A stretch of 64,000 nt of DNA from Microbacterium sp. AB. Its GTDB lineage: Bacteria; Actinomycetota; Actinomycetes; Actinomycetales; Microbacteriaceae. Shown here piece by piece: positions 49,837 through 58,789 of this stretch. The position numbers and the translations under genes are program-made. The number at the start of each line of letters is the position of its first letter. The first letter of the stretch is position 1. The notes beneath the pieces were generated by a model. The model searched no databases, had not been told where the DNA came from, and saw nothing but the letters and a program-made list of their open reading frames with translations. The stretch lies in contig NZ_CP118157.1 of assembly GCF_032878875.1 (NCBI RefSeq), forward strand, positions 2,914,001-2,978,000, written 5' to 3'.

Positions 49837-50894
49837 GAGACTCCTTCGGTTTCGTGGACGATCGGACGGTGCGCGTCGCGCAACGACGCGGCGGCGCTCT
49901 CGCCCGTCCGGTATCCGAGCCGCGGGGCGACCTCGGAGGCGAGCAGCTCGAGCGAACGGAGCGTCAGCTCATGCGTCGCGGCGATCGAGTGGACCTGGAA
50001 CGACACATCGGTCGATGCGGGGATGGCGGCGTCCGCCGAGAGCGACGCGACGACCTCGTCGACCGTGCCCACGTGGGTGTCGGTGACGCGGACGAGCTCG
50101 TCGATGCCGAGCCCGTCCGCATCGACGCCGTGCAGGGTCCCCGCGATCCGGCGCAGGCCGTCCTCCGCGAGCTCGAGAGCCCGCGTGCGGTCCTCGGGAT
50201 CGACCACGAAGGCCGTGCGCGAGGCCAGCACGCGGAAGGGCGCGCCGGCGGGCAGCGCCGCCCGGTACGCCTCGATGAGGGGGAGCTGCACCTCGTGGAG
50301 GGGCGCATCCGGCGCATCCCGCGGCTGCGTCCGCGAGAGCAGAAGTCCGTCGCCCCGCGCACCCGCGCGGACACCGCCGTCGACCGAGAACGTCGCCTGC
50401 CAGACACGGCGTTCCAGGTCGCCGGGCTCGGGGTACACGCGCGATTCCGTGCCGCGCACGCCCCAGCCCGCGAGCGCGTCGACGAACACGGCGAAGTGCT
50501 CCGCGAACGTCTCGCGCCGGCGCTCGTGGTCGCGCCCGAACGCGGCGAACGACGACGGCGTTCCTCCCGACGAGATGCCCAGCTGCACGCGTCCGCCGCT
50601 GAGACGGTCGACGACGGCCGCGTCCTCCGCCGCCCGGAGCGGTTCGTCGAGGGGCAGCGTGACGACCGCCGTCCCGAGGCCGATGCGGGAGGTCCTCTCC
50701 GACGCCGCGGCGAGCAGCACGAACGGCGACGGCAGACCGCCCTCGTCCGCGCTGAAGTGATGCTGCGCGATCCACGCGGAGGCGAACCCGGCGGTCTCGG
50801 CGCCGGCGATCTGCTCGAGCGCGAAACGGTAGCGCTCGTGCGCCGGTGCGTCCTCGAGAAGCCGTGTGAAGAATCCCAGCCGGGGTCCCGTCAT
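49833..50894 (-). CDS. FMN-dependent luciferase-like monooxygenase, KPN_01858 type
   Basis: A 353-residue bacterial luciferase-family TIM barrel using reduced FMN and oxygen. It opens RLGFFTRLLEDAPAHERYRF and has GFASAWIAQHHFSADEGGLP, RIGLGTAVVTLPLDEPLRAA and RLSGGRVQLGISSGGTP, the flavin-site strands. The substrate is imported by the ABC system encoded just upstream and is unknown; sulfur- or carbon-containing small organics are typical for the superfamily. A flavin reductase is not in the unit, so FMNH2 must come from elsewhere, possibly the pair at 20.3-21.4 kb. Overlaps neighbours by ATGA. Confidence 0.87.
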   Translation of the reverse strand: MTGPRLGFFTRLLEDAPAHERYRFALEQIAGAETAGFASAWIAQHHFSADEGGLPSPFVLLAAASERTSRIGLGTAVVTLPLDEPLRAAEDAAVVDRLSGGRVQLGISSGGTPSSFAAFGRDHERRRETFAEHFAVFVDALAGWGVRGTESRVYPEPGDLERRVWQATFSVDGGVRAGARGDGLLLSRTQPRDAPDAPLHEVQLPLIEAYRAALPAGAPFRVLASRTAFVVDPEDRTRALELAEDGLRRIAGTLHGVDADGLGIDELVRVTDTHVGTVDEVVASLSADAAIPASTDVSFQVHSIAATHELTLRSLELLASEVAPRLGYRTGESAAASLRDAHRPIVHETEGVS

Positions 50895-52555
50895 CCTCCC
50901 GCTCCCTCCGATCCGGTGCCCGCCGCATCCTCCGCGCCGCGGAAGACCGTGCCGGGGATGGCGGCGAGAAGCTGCTGCGTGTACGCGTGCTGCGGGTCGT
51001 CGAAGACCTGCGCAGCCGTGCCGAGCTCGACCTGCCGCCCGCGCTGGAGGACGGAGACGGTGTCCGCGATCTGCCGGACGACCGCGAGGTCGTGCGAGAT
51101 GAAGACGTACGTCAGTCCGAGCTCGCCCTGCAGGCGCGCCAGCAGCCGCAGGATCTGCGCCTGCACGGTGACGTCGAGCGCCGAGACGGCCTCGTCGAGC
51201 ACGACGAGCTCGGGCTCGAGGATGAGCGCACGCGCGATCGCGACGCGCTGGCGCTGTCCGCCCGAGAGCTCTCGCGGCTTCCGCGCGCCGATCTCCGGCG
51301 CGAGGGAGACGAGCTCGAGATGATGCGCGACGCGGTCGGCACGCTCCGCGCGATCGCCGATCCGGAAGTTCGCCAGCGGCTCGGCGAGGATGCCCGCGAT
51401 CGTCTGGCGCGGATCGAGCGAGCCGTACGGGTTCTGGTAGACGAGCTGCGTCGTCCGCCGGAAGTCGCGGGCCGACCGTAATGCCGTGACATCCGTGTCG
51501 CCCACCCGGATCGTGCCGCCCGTGGGCCGGTTGAAGCCCGCGATGCTGCGTCCCGTCGTGGTCTTCCCCGAGCCCGACTCGCCGACGAGCGCATGCGTCG
51601 TCCCCCGCGGCACCGAGAACGACACGTCGTCGACCGCGACGAGCGGCGTGCGCCCGGCGCCGCGACCGAACTCCTGCCGCAGCCCCGTCACCGCAACGAG
51701 CGGCCGTGCGCCCGCCACCACGACGGGCGGCGTGCGCTCGACGACCTGCGCGAGCGACGGCGCATCCGCGAGCAGCGTGCGCGTGTAGCCGGCCGCGGGC
51801 GCCGTCAGGACCTCCGACGAGGGCCCCGCCTCCTGCACCTCTCCCCCGCGCATGACGACGATCGCATCCGAGCGGTCCGCCGCGACGGCGAGGTCGTGGG
51901 TGATGAACAGGACGCCCGTTCCCGACTCCTCCCGGAGCCGGTCGAGCAGGTCGAGGACGGTCCGCTGCACCGTGACGTCGAGGGCGCTCGTCGGCTCGTC
52001 GGCGATGACGAGCTCCGGCTCGAGCGCGATCGCGGCGGCGATGAGCACGCGCTGCCGCATGCCGCCCGACAGCTCGTGCGGGTACTGGCGGGCACGCGTC
52101 TCGGGGTCGTCGATCCCGACACGGTCGAGCAGGTCGATCACGCGCGCGCGGATCTTCGCGCCGTCGCGCCAGCCGTGGATGCGCAGCGCCTCCCCCACGC
52201 TCGACCCGATCGTCGTGACGGGGTTGAGCGAGCTGCCGGGATCCTGCGGGATGAGCCCGATGCAGCGTCCGCGGAGGGTCCGCCACCGGCGCTCGGGGAG
52301 GCCGACGAGCTCGGTGAGCCCCTCCGTGCGCTCGTTCAGCCGGATGCTGCCGCCCGCGATGCGGCCGTTCGAGGCGAGCAGGCCGATCGCGGACTGCGCG
52401 ACGGTGGACTTGCCCGAGCCGGATTCGCCGACGAGGGCTGTGACCTTGCCGGCCTCGACGTCGAACGAGACGCCGTTCACGGCGTTCACGAGGCCGCCCG
52501 TCGTGCGGTATTCCACCGCCAGATCGCGGATGGACAGAAGCGCCTCGCCCGTCAT
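50891..52555 (-). CDS. ABC transporter double ATPase of the monooxygenase unit
   Basis: A 554-residue protein with two full nucleotide-binding domains. Domain 1: GESGSGKST, LIPQDPGSSLNPV, LSGGMRQR, LVIADEP. Domain 2 (from about residue 285): GESGSGKTT, LVYQNPYGSLDPR, LSGGQRQR, LVVLDEAVSALD. The DEA in place of DEP in domain 2 also occurs in the first importer. It energises the family-5 importer of this unit. Overlaps the permease and monooxygenase genes by four bases each. Confidence 0.92.
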   Translation of the reverse strand: MTGEALLSIRDLAVEYRTTGGLVNAVNGVSFDVEAGKVTALVGESGSGKSTVAQSAIGLLASNGRIAGGSIRLNERTEGLTELVGLPERRWRTLRGRCIGLIPQDPGSSLNPVTTIGSSVGEALRIHGWRDGAKIRARVIDLLDRVGIDDPETRARQYPHELSGGMRQRVLIAAAIALEPELVIADEPTSALDVTVQRTVLDLLDRLREESGTGVLFITHDLAVAADRSDAIVVMRGGEVQEAGPSSEVLTAPAAGYTRTLLADAPSLAQVVERTPPVVVAGARPLVAVTGLRQEFGRGAGRTPLVAVDDVSFSVPRGTTHALVGESGSGKTTTGRSIAGFNRPTGGTIRVGDTDVTALRSARDFRRTTQLVYQNPYGSLDPRQTIAGILAEPLANFRIGDRAERADRVAHHLELVSLAPEIGARKPRELSGGQRQRVAIARALILEPELVVLDEAVSALDVTVQAQILRLLARLQGELGLTYVFISHDLAVVRQIADTVSVLQRGRQVELGTAAQVFDDPQHAYTQQLLAAIPGTVFRGAEDAAGTGSEGAGG

Positions 52556-53391
52556 GCCGACTCCCCTCCGCGGATGGCCTGGCTGAGCCGGTTGGTCGCG
52601 AGGACCACGACCACGACGACCGCGCCGGGCAGCACCGTGAGCCACCAGGCCGTGGCGACGTAGTTGCGCCCCTCGGCGATGAGGAGGCCCCACTCCGGCG
52701 TGGGCGGCGGTGCGCCGTAGCCGAGGAAGCCGAGCGTGGAGATCTGCAGGATGGCCGAGCCGAGCTGCAGCGCGGCGAGCGCGATGACGGGCGTGAGCGA
52801 GTTCGGGAGGATGTGCCGCCACAGCACGCCGAAGAAGCTGCCGCCGGAACCGTAGGCGGCCTCGACGAACTCGCTCACGCGTACGCTCACCACCTGTGAC
52901 CGCGCGAGACGCGCGAACGTCGCGATCGACGTCACGCCCACGGCGATGGCCGCGTTCGCCGTGCCGAATCCGAGGAGGATGACGACGCTCAGCGACAGCA
53001 GGAGGGCCGGGATGGCCAGGAGCACGTCCACGACGCGCATGAGCGCCTCGTCGACGGCGCCGCCCGTCGCACCGGCCGTGATGCCGATCGCGGTGCCCAC
53101 GACGAGCCCGACCAGGACGGCGATGAGCGCGCCGCTGATCGACTGCGAGGCGCCGTGAACGACGCGGGAGAGGACGTCCCGGCCCGTGGCGTCCGTGCCG
53201 AACCAGTGCGCGGCGCTCGGCGCCTGCAGCGACGCGGCGACGGTCTCGGTCGGGCTGACCGGGGTGAAGAGCCCCGGGGCGACCGCCCAGGCGACGGCGA
53301 CGAGGATGACGACGGACGGGAGGAGCACGCCGGGGCGCACGATCGGGCGCCACCAGGCCTGGCGCGAGCGGGCCGGTGCGACGACGGTCAT
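52552..53391 (-). CDS. ABC transporter permease (DppC-like) of the monooxygenase unit
   Basis: A 279-residue permease with six helices. Markers: HWFGTDATGRDVLSRVVHGA, the coupling loop EFVEAAYGSGGSFFGVLWRH and LGFLGYGAPPPTPEWGLLIA. It forms the channel with the DppB-like protein. Both ends overlap the neighbouring genes by four bases (ATGA), so expression is coupled along the chain. Confidence 0.92.
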   Translation of the reverse strand: MTVVAPARSRQAWWRPIVRPGVLLPSVVILVAVAWAVAPGLFTPVSPTETVAASLQAPSAAHWFGTDATGRDVLSRVVHGASQSISGALIAVLVGLVVGTAIGITAGATGGAVDEALMRVVDVLLAIPALLLSLSVVILLGFGTANAAIAVGVTSIATFARLARSQVVSVRVSEFVEAAYGSGGSFFGVLWRHILPNSLTPVIALAALQLGSAILQISTLGFLGYGAPPPTPEWGLLIAEGRNYVATAWWLTVLPGAVVVVVVLATNRLSQAIRGGESA

Positions 53392-54350
53392 CGGACGGCT
53401 CCCTTCCGCGAGCGGCCCTGCGACGCGGGCCTGCGCAGGCGCGGGTCGAGGACGGGGTAGAGCAGGTCGACGACGAGGTTGATGACGACGAAGGTGACGG
53501 TCGTGATCACGACCACGGCGAGGAGCACGGGCGTGTCGCGGTTGGCGACGGCCTGTGCCGTGAGCTGGCCGATGCCGTTGCGGGAGAACACGGTCTCGGT
53601 CACGACCGCGCCGCCGACGAGCTCGCCGAAGAGGAGGCCCGCCATCGTGAGCGTCGGCACGAGGGCGTTGCGCGCGACGTTGCGCCACAGGAGCCATGAC
53701 GTGCTCGCACCGCGCGCCCGCACGACCGCGACGAACGGCTGGTCGCGCACCTCGTCGATGCTGCGCATGAGCACCTGCGCGAGCGGCGCCGCGATCGGGA
53801 TGGCCAGGGTCGCCACAGGCAGGATGAGCGCCTGCATGGGTCCGGCGCCGATCACGGGGATGAGGCCGAGCTGGAACGAGAACACCTGGATGAGGATGAT
53901 CCCGATCCAGAAGACGGGCAGCGACACGAAGAAGGGCGGGATGTTGCGGAAGGTGCGGCGCAGCCACGCTCCCCTGCCGTAGGTCGCCGTGAACGCGATG
54001 GTCACGGCGAGGAAGATCGCCGCCACGAGGCCCAGGACGGCGAGGGTGAGGGTCGACGGCAGGCTCGCCCCGATGAGGTCGGAGACGGCCGCCCCGCTCT
54101 GCACGGAGTAGCCGAAGTCTCCCCGCAGGAAGCCCCACGCCGACTCGAGGTAGCGCACCGCGAGCGGCCGGTCGGCCCCGTACGCCGCGCGGATCTCGGC
54201 GAGCTGCTCCGGCGTGAGGCCCAGATCGGGACTGCCGTAGCGCGCGAGCACCGCGTCCCCCGGCAGCGCGGCGAGCAGCACGTACGCCACCGTGTAGGCG
54301 AGCACGAGCACGAGCACCGCCTGCCCCGCACGTCGCAGCACGTAGACCAT
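53388..54350 (-). CDS. ABC transporter permease (DppB-like) of the monooxygenase unit
   Basis: A 320-residue permease beginning MVYVLRRAGQAVLVLVLAYT, with the ALPGDAVLARYGSPDLGLTP loop, GDFGYSVQSGAAV and the coupling loop QPFVAVVRARGASTSWLLWR. The ATG is chosen because GGAAGG stands 5 bases upstream; an in-frame GTG two codons earlier is possible. It follows the binding protein gene by 90 bases. Confidence 0.91.
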   Translation of the reverse strand: MVYVLRRAGQAVLVLVLAYTVAYVLLAALPGDAVLARYGSPDLGLTPEQLAEIRAAYGADRPLAVRYLESAWGFLRGDFGYSVQSGAAVSDLIGASLPSTLTLAVLGLVAAIFLAVTIAFTATYGRGAWLRRTFRNIPPFFVSLPVFWIGIILIQVFSFQLGLIPVIGAGPMQALILPVATLAIPIAAPLAQVLMRSIDEVRDQPFVAVVRARGASTSWLLWRNVARNALVPTLTMAGLLFGELVGGAVVTETVFSRNGIGQLTAQAVANRDTPVLLAVVVITTVTFVVINLVVDLLYPVLDPRLRRPASQGRSRKGAVR

Positions 54351-54440
54351 GGTCACCTTCCGTACGAGGTCGGGAACGGGTCCGCCCGCCCCCGACCTCT
54401 CCGTCTCATCCGGCGATCGCGCGGGGCGACCGCCGGCGGC

Positions 54441-56090
54441 TCACTGCGCCAGCCAGGTCTCGTAGAACGACGGGCGGCCGACGGACTCCGTCTCGAAGCC
54501 CTGGACGGCGTCGACGTAGCCGAACACCTGGGGCTCCTCGAAGAGAGGGAGGATGTACGCCTGATCGGCGAGGTGCTGCTGCGCGGCGGCCGATGCCTCG
54601 GCGCGTCCCTCCTCCGTCGGCGACGAGGCGATCTGCTGCAGCAGGTCGTCGAGCTCCGGGTCGCCGACCGAGCCGTCCGGGTAGCCGTTGAGCAGCGTGT
54701 TGCGGTTGCCGGAGAAGTACTGCGACTTCAGGACGTCGTAGTCGGCGCGCCCGACCATGGAGTGGTACACCTGCAGCGTGCCGACCTCCGTGCGCGCGGC
54801 GTCCTGTGCGGCCTGGTCGCCGGGGAGCAGGTCGACCTCCACGCCGATCTCGCCGAGCTGCTCCTGGATGAGGGTCACGACCTCCGCGGAGCGCGGCTGC
54901 GGCAGCGCCTCGTTGAAGGTGAGCGACAGGCGCTGGCCGTCCTTCTCGCGGATGCCGTCGGAACCGGGCTCCCAGCCCGCCTCGTCCAGCAGCTCGGCCG
55001 CCTTCTCGGGGTCGTGCCCGTAGGACGACGACGTGTCGGTGTACCCGAGGGCCGTCGTGGCGAGCGCGCCCGTGGCGAGCGGATAGCTGTCGGTGAAGAG
55101 CGTGTCGACGATCTCCTGGCGGTCGATGCCCGCGATGATCGCCTGGCGGACCCGGATGTCCTCCAGAAGCGGGTCGCGGAAGCGGAAGCTCAGGCCGTTG
55201 TTGACGCCGTTCGTCGCGGCGGCGTAGAGCGAGAGGCCGTCGGCGTCGAACTGCGCCTCGTCGGGCGCCTCGATCTGGCGGGCGATCTGCGCCTGCTGCG
55301 AGACGACGGTGCCGACGCGGACGCTGTCCTCCGACGCGACGACGACGTCGACGGCGTCGAGGTACGGACGGCCCTGGTGCTCCAGCGACGGCGGCGCCCA
55401 GTCGTAGTCCTCCCGGGCCTCGAGCGTGAGCTTCGTGCCGATCTCCTCGTCCGAGATCACGAACGGGCCGCTCGCGACGATGTCGGTCGCGTTGCCGGGG
55501 CCGAACTCCTCGCTCGTGCGGTCGAGGGTGTCGTTCGAGAGCAGGCCCGAGTTGATGGTCGACACGGCCTGCGCGAAGCCCGGCGACGGCGCGGTGAAGA
55601 AGAACGTCGCCGTGTGCTCGTCGACGACCTCTCCCCTGTCGTAGTTGTTGATGGCCTCCGACACCGGCAGCGCGCGATCGGTGTCCCCCGCGCCGAACAG
55701 GTCGAAGTTCTTCACGACGTTCTCCGCGTCGATCGGCGTGCCGTCGGAGTAGGTCGCGTCGTCGCGGAGCGTGAAGGTGTACTCCGTCGCGTCCTCGTTG
55801 ACGGTGTAGTCCGTGGCGATCCACGGCTCGAGCTCGAGCGTCTCGGGGTTCTGGTAGAGCAGCCGGTCCGTGATGTTGTTCACGATGCCGCCGTTGGGGT
55901 AGAAGCCGGCCGACGGCGGGTACAGGGTGACCCAGGTCTGCGGCTCGAGATACGTGAGCGTGCCTCCCGTCTGCGGCTCGCCGGACGCGGCGGAGTCGCT
56001 CGTCGCCTGGCCGCCGGAGCAGCCCGCGAGGAGCGCGGCGGCCGTGACGACGGATGCGACCGCCAAAGCGGCACGGGGGAATCGGGGCAT
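54441..56090 (-). CDS. Substrate-binding lipoprotein of the monooxygenase unit, KPN_01854-like
   Basis: A 549-residue SBP_bac_5 lipoprotein with lipobox LAGC (Cys24). The mature start GGTLTYLEPQTWVTLYPPSA is not the usual peptide-type opening and matches, from memory, the KPN_01854-type binding proteins that travel with KPN_01858 monooxygenases. It continues with LEPWIATDYTVNEDATEYTF, SDGTPIDAENVVKNFDLFG and RVRQAIIAGIDRQEIVD. It is first in the eight-gene unit; the ATG follows GAGGAGATGTC. The divergent gene is L-lactate dehydrogenase, with a 202-base shared upstream region. Confidence 0.9.
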   Translation of the reverse strand: MPRFPRAALAVASVVTAAALLAGCSGGQATSDSAASGEPQTGGTLTYLEPQTWVTLYPPSAGFYPNGGIVNNITDRLLYQNPETLELEPWIATDYTVNEDATEYTFTLRDDATYSDGTPIDAENVVKNFDLFGAGDTDRALPVSEAINNYDRGEVVDEHTATFFFTAPSPGFAQAVSTINSGLLSNDTLDRTSEEFGPGNATDIVASGPFVISDEEIGTKLTLEAREDYDWAPPSLEHQGRPYLDAVDVVVASEDSVRVGTVVSQQAQIARQIEAPDEAQFDADGLSLYAAATNGVNNGLSFRFRDPLLEDIRVRQAIIAGIDRQEIVDTLFTDSYPLATGALATTALGYTDTSSSYGHDPEKAAELLDEAGWEPGSDGIREKDGQRLSLTFNEALPQPRSAEVVTLIQEQLGEIGVEVDLLPGDQAAQDAARTEVGTLQVYHSMVGRADYDVLKSQYFSGNRNTLLNGYPDGSVGDPELDDLLQQIASSPTEEGRAEASAAAQQHLADQAYILPLFEEPQVFGYVDAVQGFETESVGRPSFYETWLAQ

Positions 56091-56292
56091 GACATCTCCT
56101 CGGGTGCGATGCAGGGGCAGCGCTATGGGCGCCGAGGACCAGTCCATCACAGACGGGGCCCGCCCCGGCTCGCCGGCTTCACGGAGCGTAAAGAGCCGGT
56201 GCCGCTTCGGAGCGGCGCGTTTCGCCGCGCGTGCCCGCGCTGGCAGGATGGGACGCGGGGGACGCAGACGAGCAGAGACGAGGCATACGCCC

Positions 56293-57246
56293 ATGGCCGT
56301 GATCGAGAACGCGAAAGTCGCCGTCGTCGGAGCCGGGGCCGTGGGGGCCAGCACGGCGTACGCCCTGCTCATCCGCAACTCCGCCCGTCAGGTGGCGCTG
56401 TACGACATCAACACGGCCCGGGTCGAGGCGGAGGTCCTCGATCTCGCCCACGGCGCGATGTTCACGGGTTCGAGCAACATCACGGGCGGAAGCGACCTCT
56501 CGGCCGTCGAGGGCGCGCACGTCGTCGTCATCACGGCGGGGGCCGCGCAGCGGCCGGGGCAGACGCGCCTGGAGCTCATCGGGACCAACGCCCGCATCTT
56601 CGAGACGATGCTGCCGCAGTTGCTCTCCGTCGCCCCCGACGCCGTCTACGTCATCGTCTCCAACCCCTGCGACGTGCTGACGACGCTCGCGGTCGAGCAG
56701 ACGGGGCTGCCTCCGCAGCGGCTCTTCGCGTCGGGCACGGTGCTCGACACGTCGCGTCTGCGGTGGCGGCTGTCGCAGCGGGCCGGCGTCGCGCCGAGCT
56801 CGGTGCACGCGCACATCATCGGCGAGCACGGCGACACGGAGTTCCCCCTCTGGTCGAGCGCGACCATCGGCCCGGTGCCGCTTCTCGACTGGAAGGCGGA
56901 AGGACATCCTCCCCTCCGCCAGGAGGAGCTCGACGGGATCGCGCACGACGTTCGCCACGCCGCCTACACGGTCATCCAGGGCAAGGGCGCGACGAACTAC
57001 GCCATCGGGCTCTCCGCGGCGCGCATCGTCGAAGCGGTCCTCCAGGACGAGCACGCCGTGCTCCCCGTGTCGACGGTCCTCGACGACTTCCACGGACTCG
57101 ACGGCGTGGCGCTCTCCGTGCCGTCCATCGTGTCGTCGTCGGGAGCGCGCCCGATCAGCGAGACCCCCTTCGACGAGAGCGAGCTCTCCCTGCTGCACAC
57201 GTCCGCCGAGGCGCTTCAGGACATCGCCGCTCAGGTCCGCGGCTGA
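56293..57246 (+). CDS. ldh: L-lactate dehydrogenase
   Basis: A 317-residue NAD-dependent LDH reducing pyruvate to L-lactate. It has the Rossmann motif VAVVGAGAVGASTAYALL, the substrate-loop Arg in RPGQTR, NPCDVLT, catalytic His179 in IGEHGDTEFPLWS and the C-terminal LPVSTVLDDFHG. The GEHGD plus the Gln in the RPGQTR loop favour LDH over malate dehydrogenase. Together with the oxidase at 35 kb it suggests lactate handling both ways, but they are not linked. It is divergent from the monooxygenase unit. Confidence 0.93.
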   Translation: MAVIENAKVAVVGAGAVGASTAYALLIRNSARQVALYDINTARVEAEVLDLAHGAMFTGSSNITGGSDLSAVEGAHVVVITAGAAQRPGQTRLELIGTNARIFETMLPQLLSVAPDAVYVIVSNPCDVLTTLAVEQTGLPPQRLFASGTVLDTSRLRWRLSQRAGVAPSSVHAHIIGEHGDTEFPLWSSATIGPVPLLDWKAEGHPPLRQEELDGIAHDVRHAAYTVIQGKGATNYAIGLSAARIVEAVLQDEHAVLPVSTVLDDFHGLDGVALSVPSIVSSSGARPISETPFDESELSLLHTSAEALQDIAAQVRG

Positions 57247-57262
57247 GCGGCGCCCGCCGGGC

Positions 57263-58096
57263 TCAGATCTGCCCGACGGGCTCGCGCTTCTCCGCCTGGA
57301 ACGTGTCCTCCCTGCGGCCGTGCGCCCAGTACGCGGAGAGCGAGAGCTGCGAGCGGTCGAGCGCGCGCTCGTCGGTGAGGTAGGGGCGGAGCGACTTCAT
57401 GGCGCCCCGCTCGCCGTGAGCGAAGACGTGCACGCGTCCGCCCCGCCATTCGAGCGCGCGCACGGCGTCGGCCAGCAGCGTGGTGGTGCCCGCCTCCCGG
57501 CCGTCCCGGTGCAGCCACTCGACCCGGATGCCATCCGGGGCGGCGAGCTCGACGTGATCGGCGTCGCCGTCCACCTCGAGCAGGACGACGCCCTCGGCAT
57601 CCGACGGGGCGGCCTCGAGCGCGGCGGCGATCGCCGGGAGCGCCGAGTCGTCGCCCGCGAGGAGATGCCAGTCGGCCTCGGGATCGGGCGCATAACCTCC
57701 TCCGATCCCGCGCAGGACGACGGGCTGGCCGGGACCCGCGGCATCCGCCCAGGGACCTGCGACGCCCTCGGAGCCGTGCACGACGAAGTCGATCCAGATA
57801 CGGCCGTTCGCGAGATCGAAACGGCGGATGGTGTACGTGCGCACCGAGGGAAGCAGCTCGACGGGGAGCCGCTCGCGGAGAGCGGCGAGGTCGTAGGGCG
57901 GGGCGAGGTCCGTCTCGGGATGGGCGAAGAGCATCTTCGTGTAGGCGTCGGTGAAGCCCTTGTCCTCGACGGCCGAGATGCCGGGACCCCCCGCGACGAT
58001 ACGGACGAGGTGCGGCGTCAGCTGGATGCGTTCGAGCACCTCCAGGACGATCTGAGGTCGCTGGGGTCGTCGCGTGCGGGCGTCTGGAACGGTCAT
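57263..58096 (-). CDS. Siderophore-interacting protein (ferric-siderophore reductase)
   Basis: A 277-residue flavoprotein of the ViuB/SIP family that reduces imported ferric siderophores to release iron. The FAD motif is VRTYTIRRFDLANGRIWIDF (RxYT), followed by GPGQPVVLRGIGGGYAP and the NAD(P)H half (HLLAGDDSALPAIAAALEA, GRVHVFAHGERGAMKSLRPY). The ATG is placed after GGAAGGAA; an upstream ATG adds 11 residues. It could serve the iron importer at 7.6-11.5 kb. Only a half iron box is seen upstream. It is convergent with ldh (16-base gap). Confidence 0.92.
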   Translation of the reverse strand: MTVPDARTRRPQRPQIVLEVLERIQLTPHLVRIVAGGPGISAVEDKGFTDAYTKMLFAHPETDLAPPYDLAALRERLPVELLPSVRTYTIRRFDLANGRIWIDFVVHGSEGVAGPWADAAGPGQPVVLRGIGGGYAPDPEADWHLLAGDDSALPAIAAALEAAPSDAEGVVLLEVDGDADHVELAAPDGIRVEWLHRDGREAGTTTLLADAVRALEWRGGRVHVFAHGERGAMKSLRPYLTDERALDRSQLSLSAYWAHGRREDTFQAEKREPVGQI

Positions 58097-58213
58097 CGGA
58101 TTCCTTCCGGGTGGATCAGGGGCGGTCACGCCGCCCCTCGCGGCCGGGCCGGATGCACGGCCGCGCCCCTCGGATCCAGGCTAACGACCGCGAGGACGCA
58201 GTGGCATCGCACC

Positions 58214-58789
58214 TCAGGCGACGACGCGCTCTCCCCGCAGCACGGCACCACCCGCCGCGAGCGACGCCGGCACGTCGAGGACCCTCTGGTTGCGGCTGCC
58301 CCGGAACGCGAGCGTGAGATCGCGTTCGGCGAGCTCGAACCGCCCGTCGACGAGGACGTCGAGCTGCGACAGCAGCTCCTCCTTGTCGTGCTGCCCGGCG
58401 TCGACCTCGGCGAGCAGCTCGTCGAACGTGTAGCCGGACCAGCACCACACGTCCTTGCGCCTCCCGTGCTCGGAGCGCAGACGACGCACGACGCGCAGGC
58501 AGACGTCGGTGTTGAGGAAGGGCTCCCCGCCGAGCAGCGACAGACCCTGTACGGCCTCGTGCGCGAGGTCCTCGGCGATCCGGTCGGCGAGGTCGTCGTC
58601 GAAGGGCGCGCCGTAGCGGAACGACCACGCGGCCTCGTTGAAGCACCCCTCGCACGCGAACGGGCATCCGCTGACGTAGAGCGCGCACCGCACGCCCTCG
58701 CCGTCCACCATCACGAAGGGCTTGTAGTCGGCGACGCGCCCCCGGCCGAGGCTCGACGCCCGCCACTGCCCGGGGGCCGGGCTCCTCAT
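58214..58789 (-). CDS. nrdG: Anaerobic ribonucleotide reductase activating protein
   Basis: A 191-residue radical-SAM enzyme that installs the glycyl radical on NrdD under anoxia. The cluster motif CPFACEGC (CxxxCxxC) lies near residue 42 after RCALYVSG, followed by the SAM-binding GLSLLGGEPFLN and a C-terminal DGRFE segment. Its ATG overlaps the nrdD stop (ATGA), so the two are made together. The first 20 residues are a variable extension; a later in-frame start is possible. Confidence 0.93.
   Translation of the reverse strand: MRSPAPGQWRASSLGRGRVADYKPFVMVDGEGVRCALYVSGCPFACEGCFNEAAWSFRYGAPFDDDLADRIAEDLAHEAVQGLSLLGGEPFLNTDVCLRVVRRLRSEHGRRKDVWCWSGYTFDELLAEVDAGQHDKEELLSQLDVLVDGRFELAERDLTLAFRGSRNQRVLDVPASLAAGGAVLRGERVVA

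Noticed and set aside
58178..58185. AGGCTAAC, half of an iron box, upstream of the siderophore-interacting protein.
   Set aside because: Only one half-site matches (about 8 of 19 positions), unlike the good box at 7597-7615.
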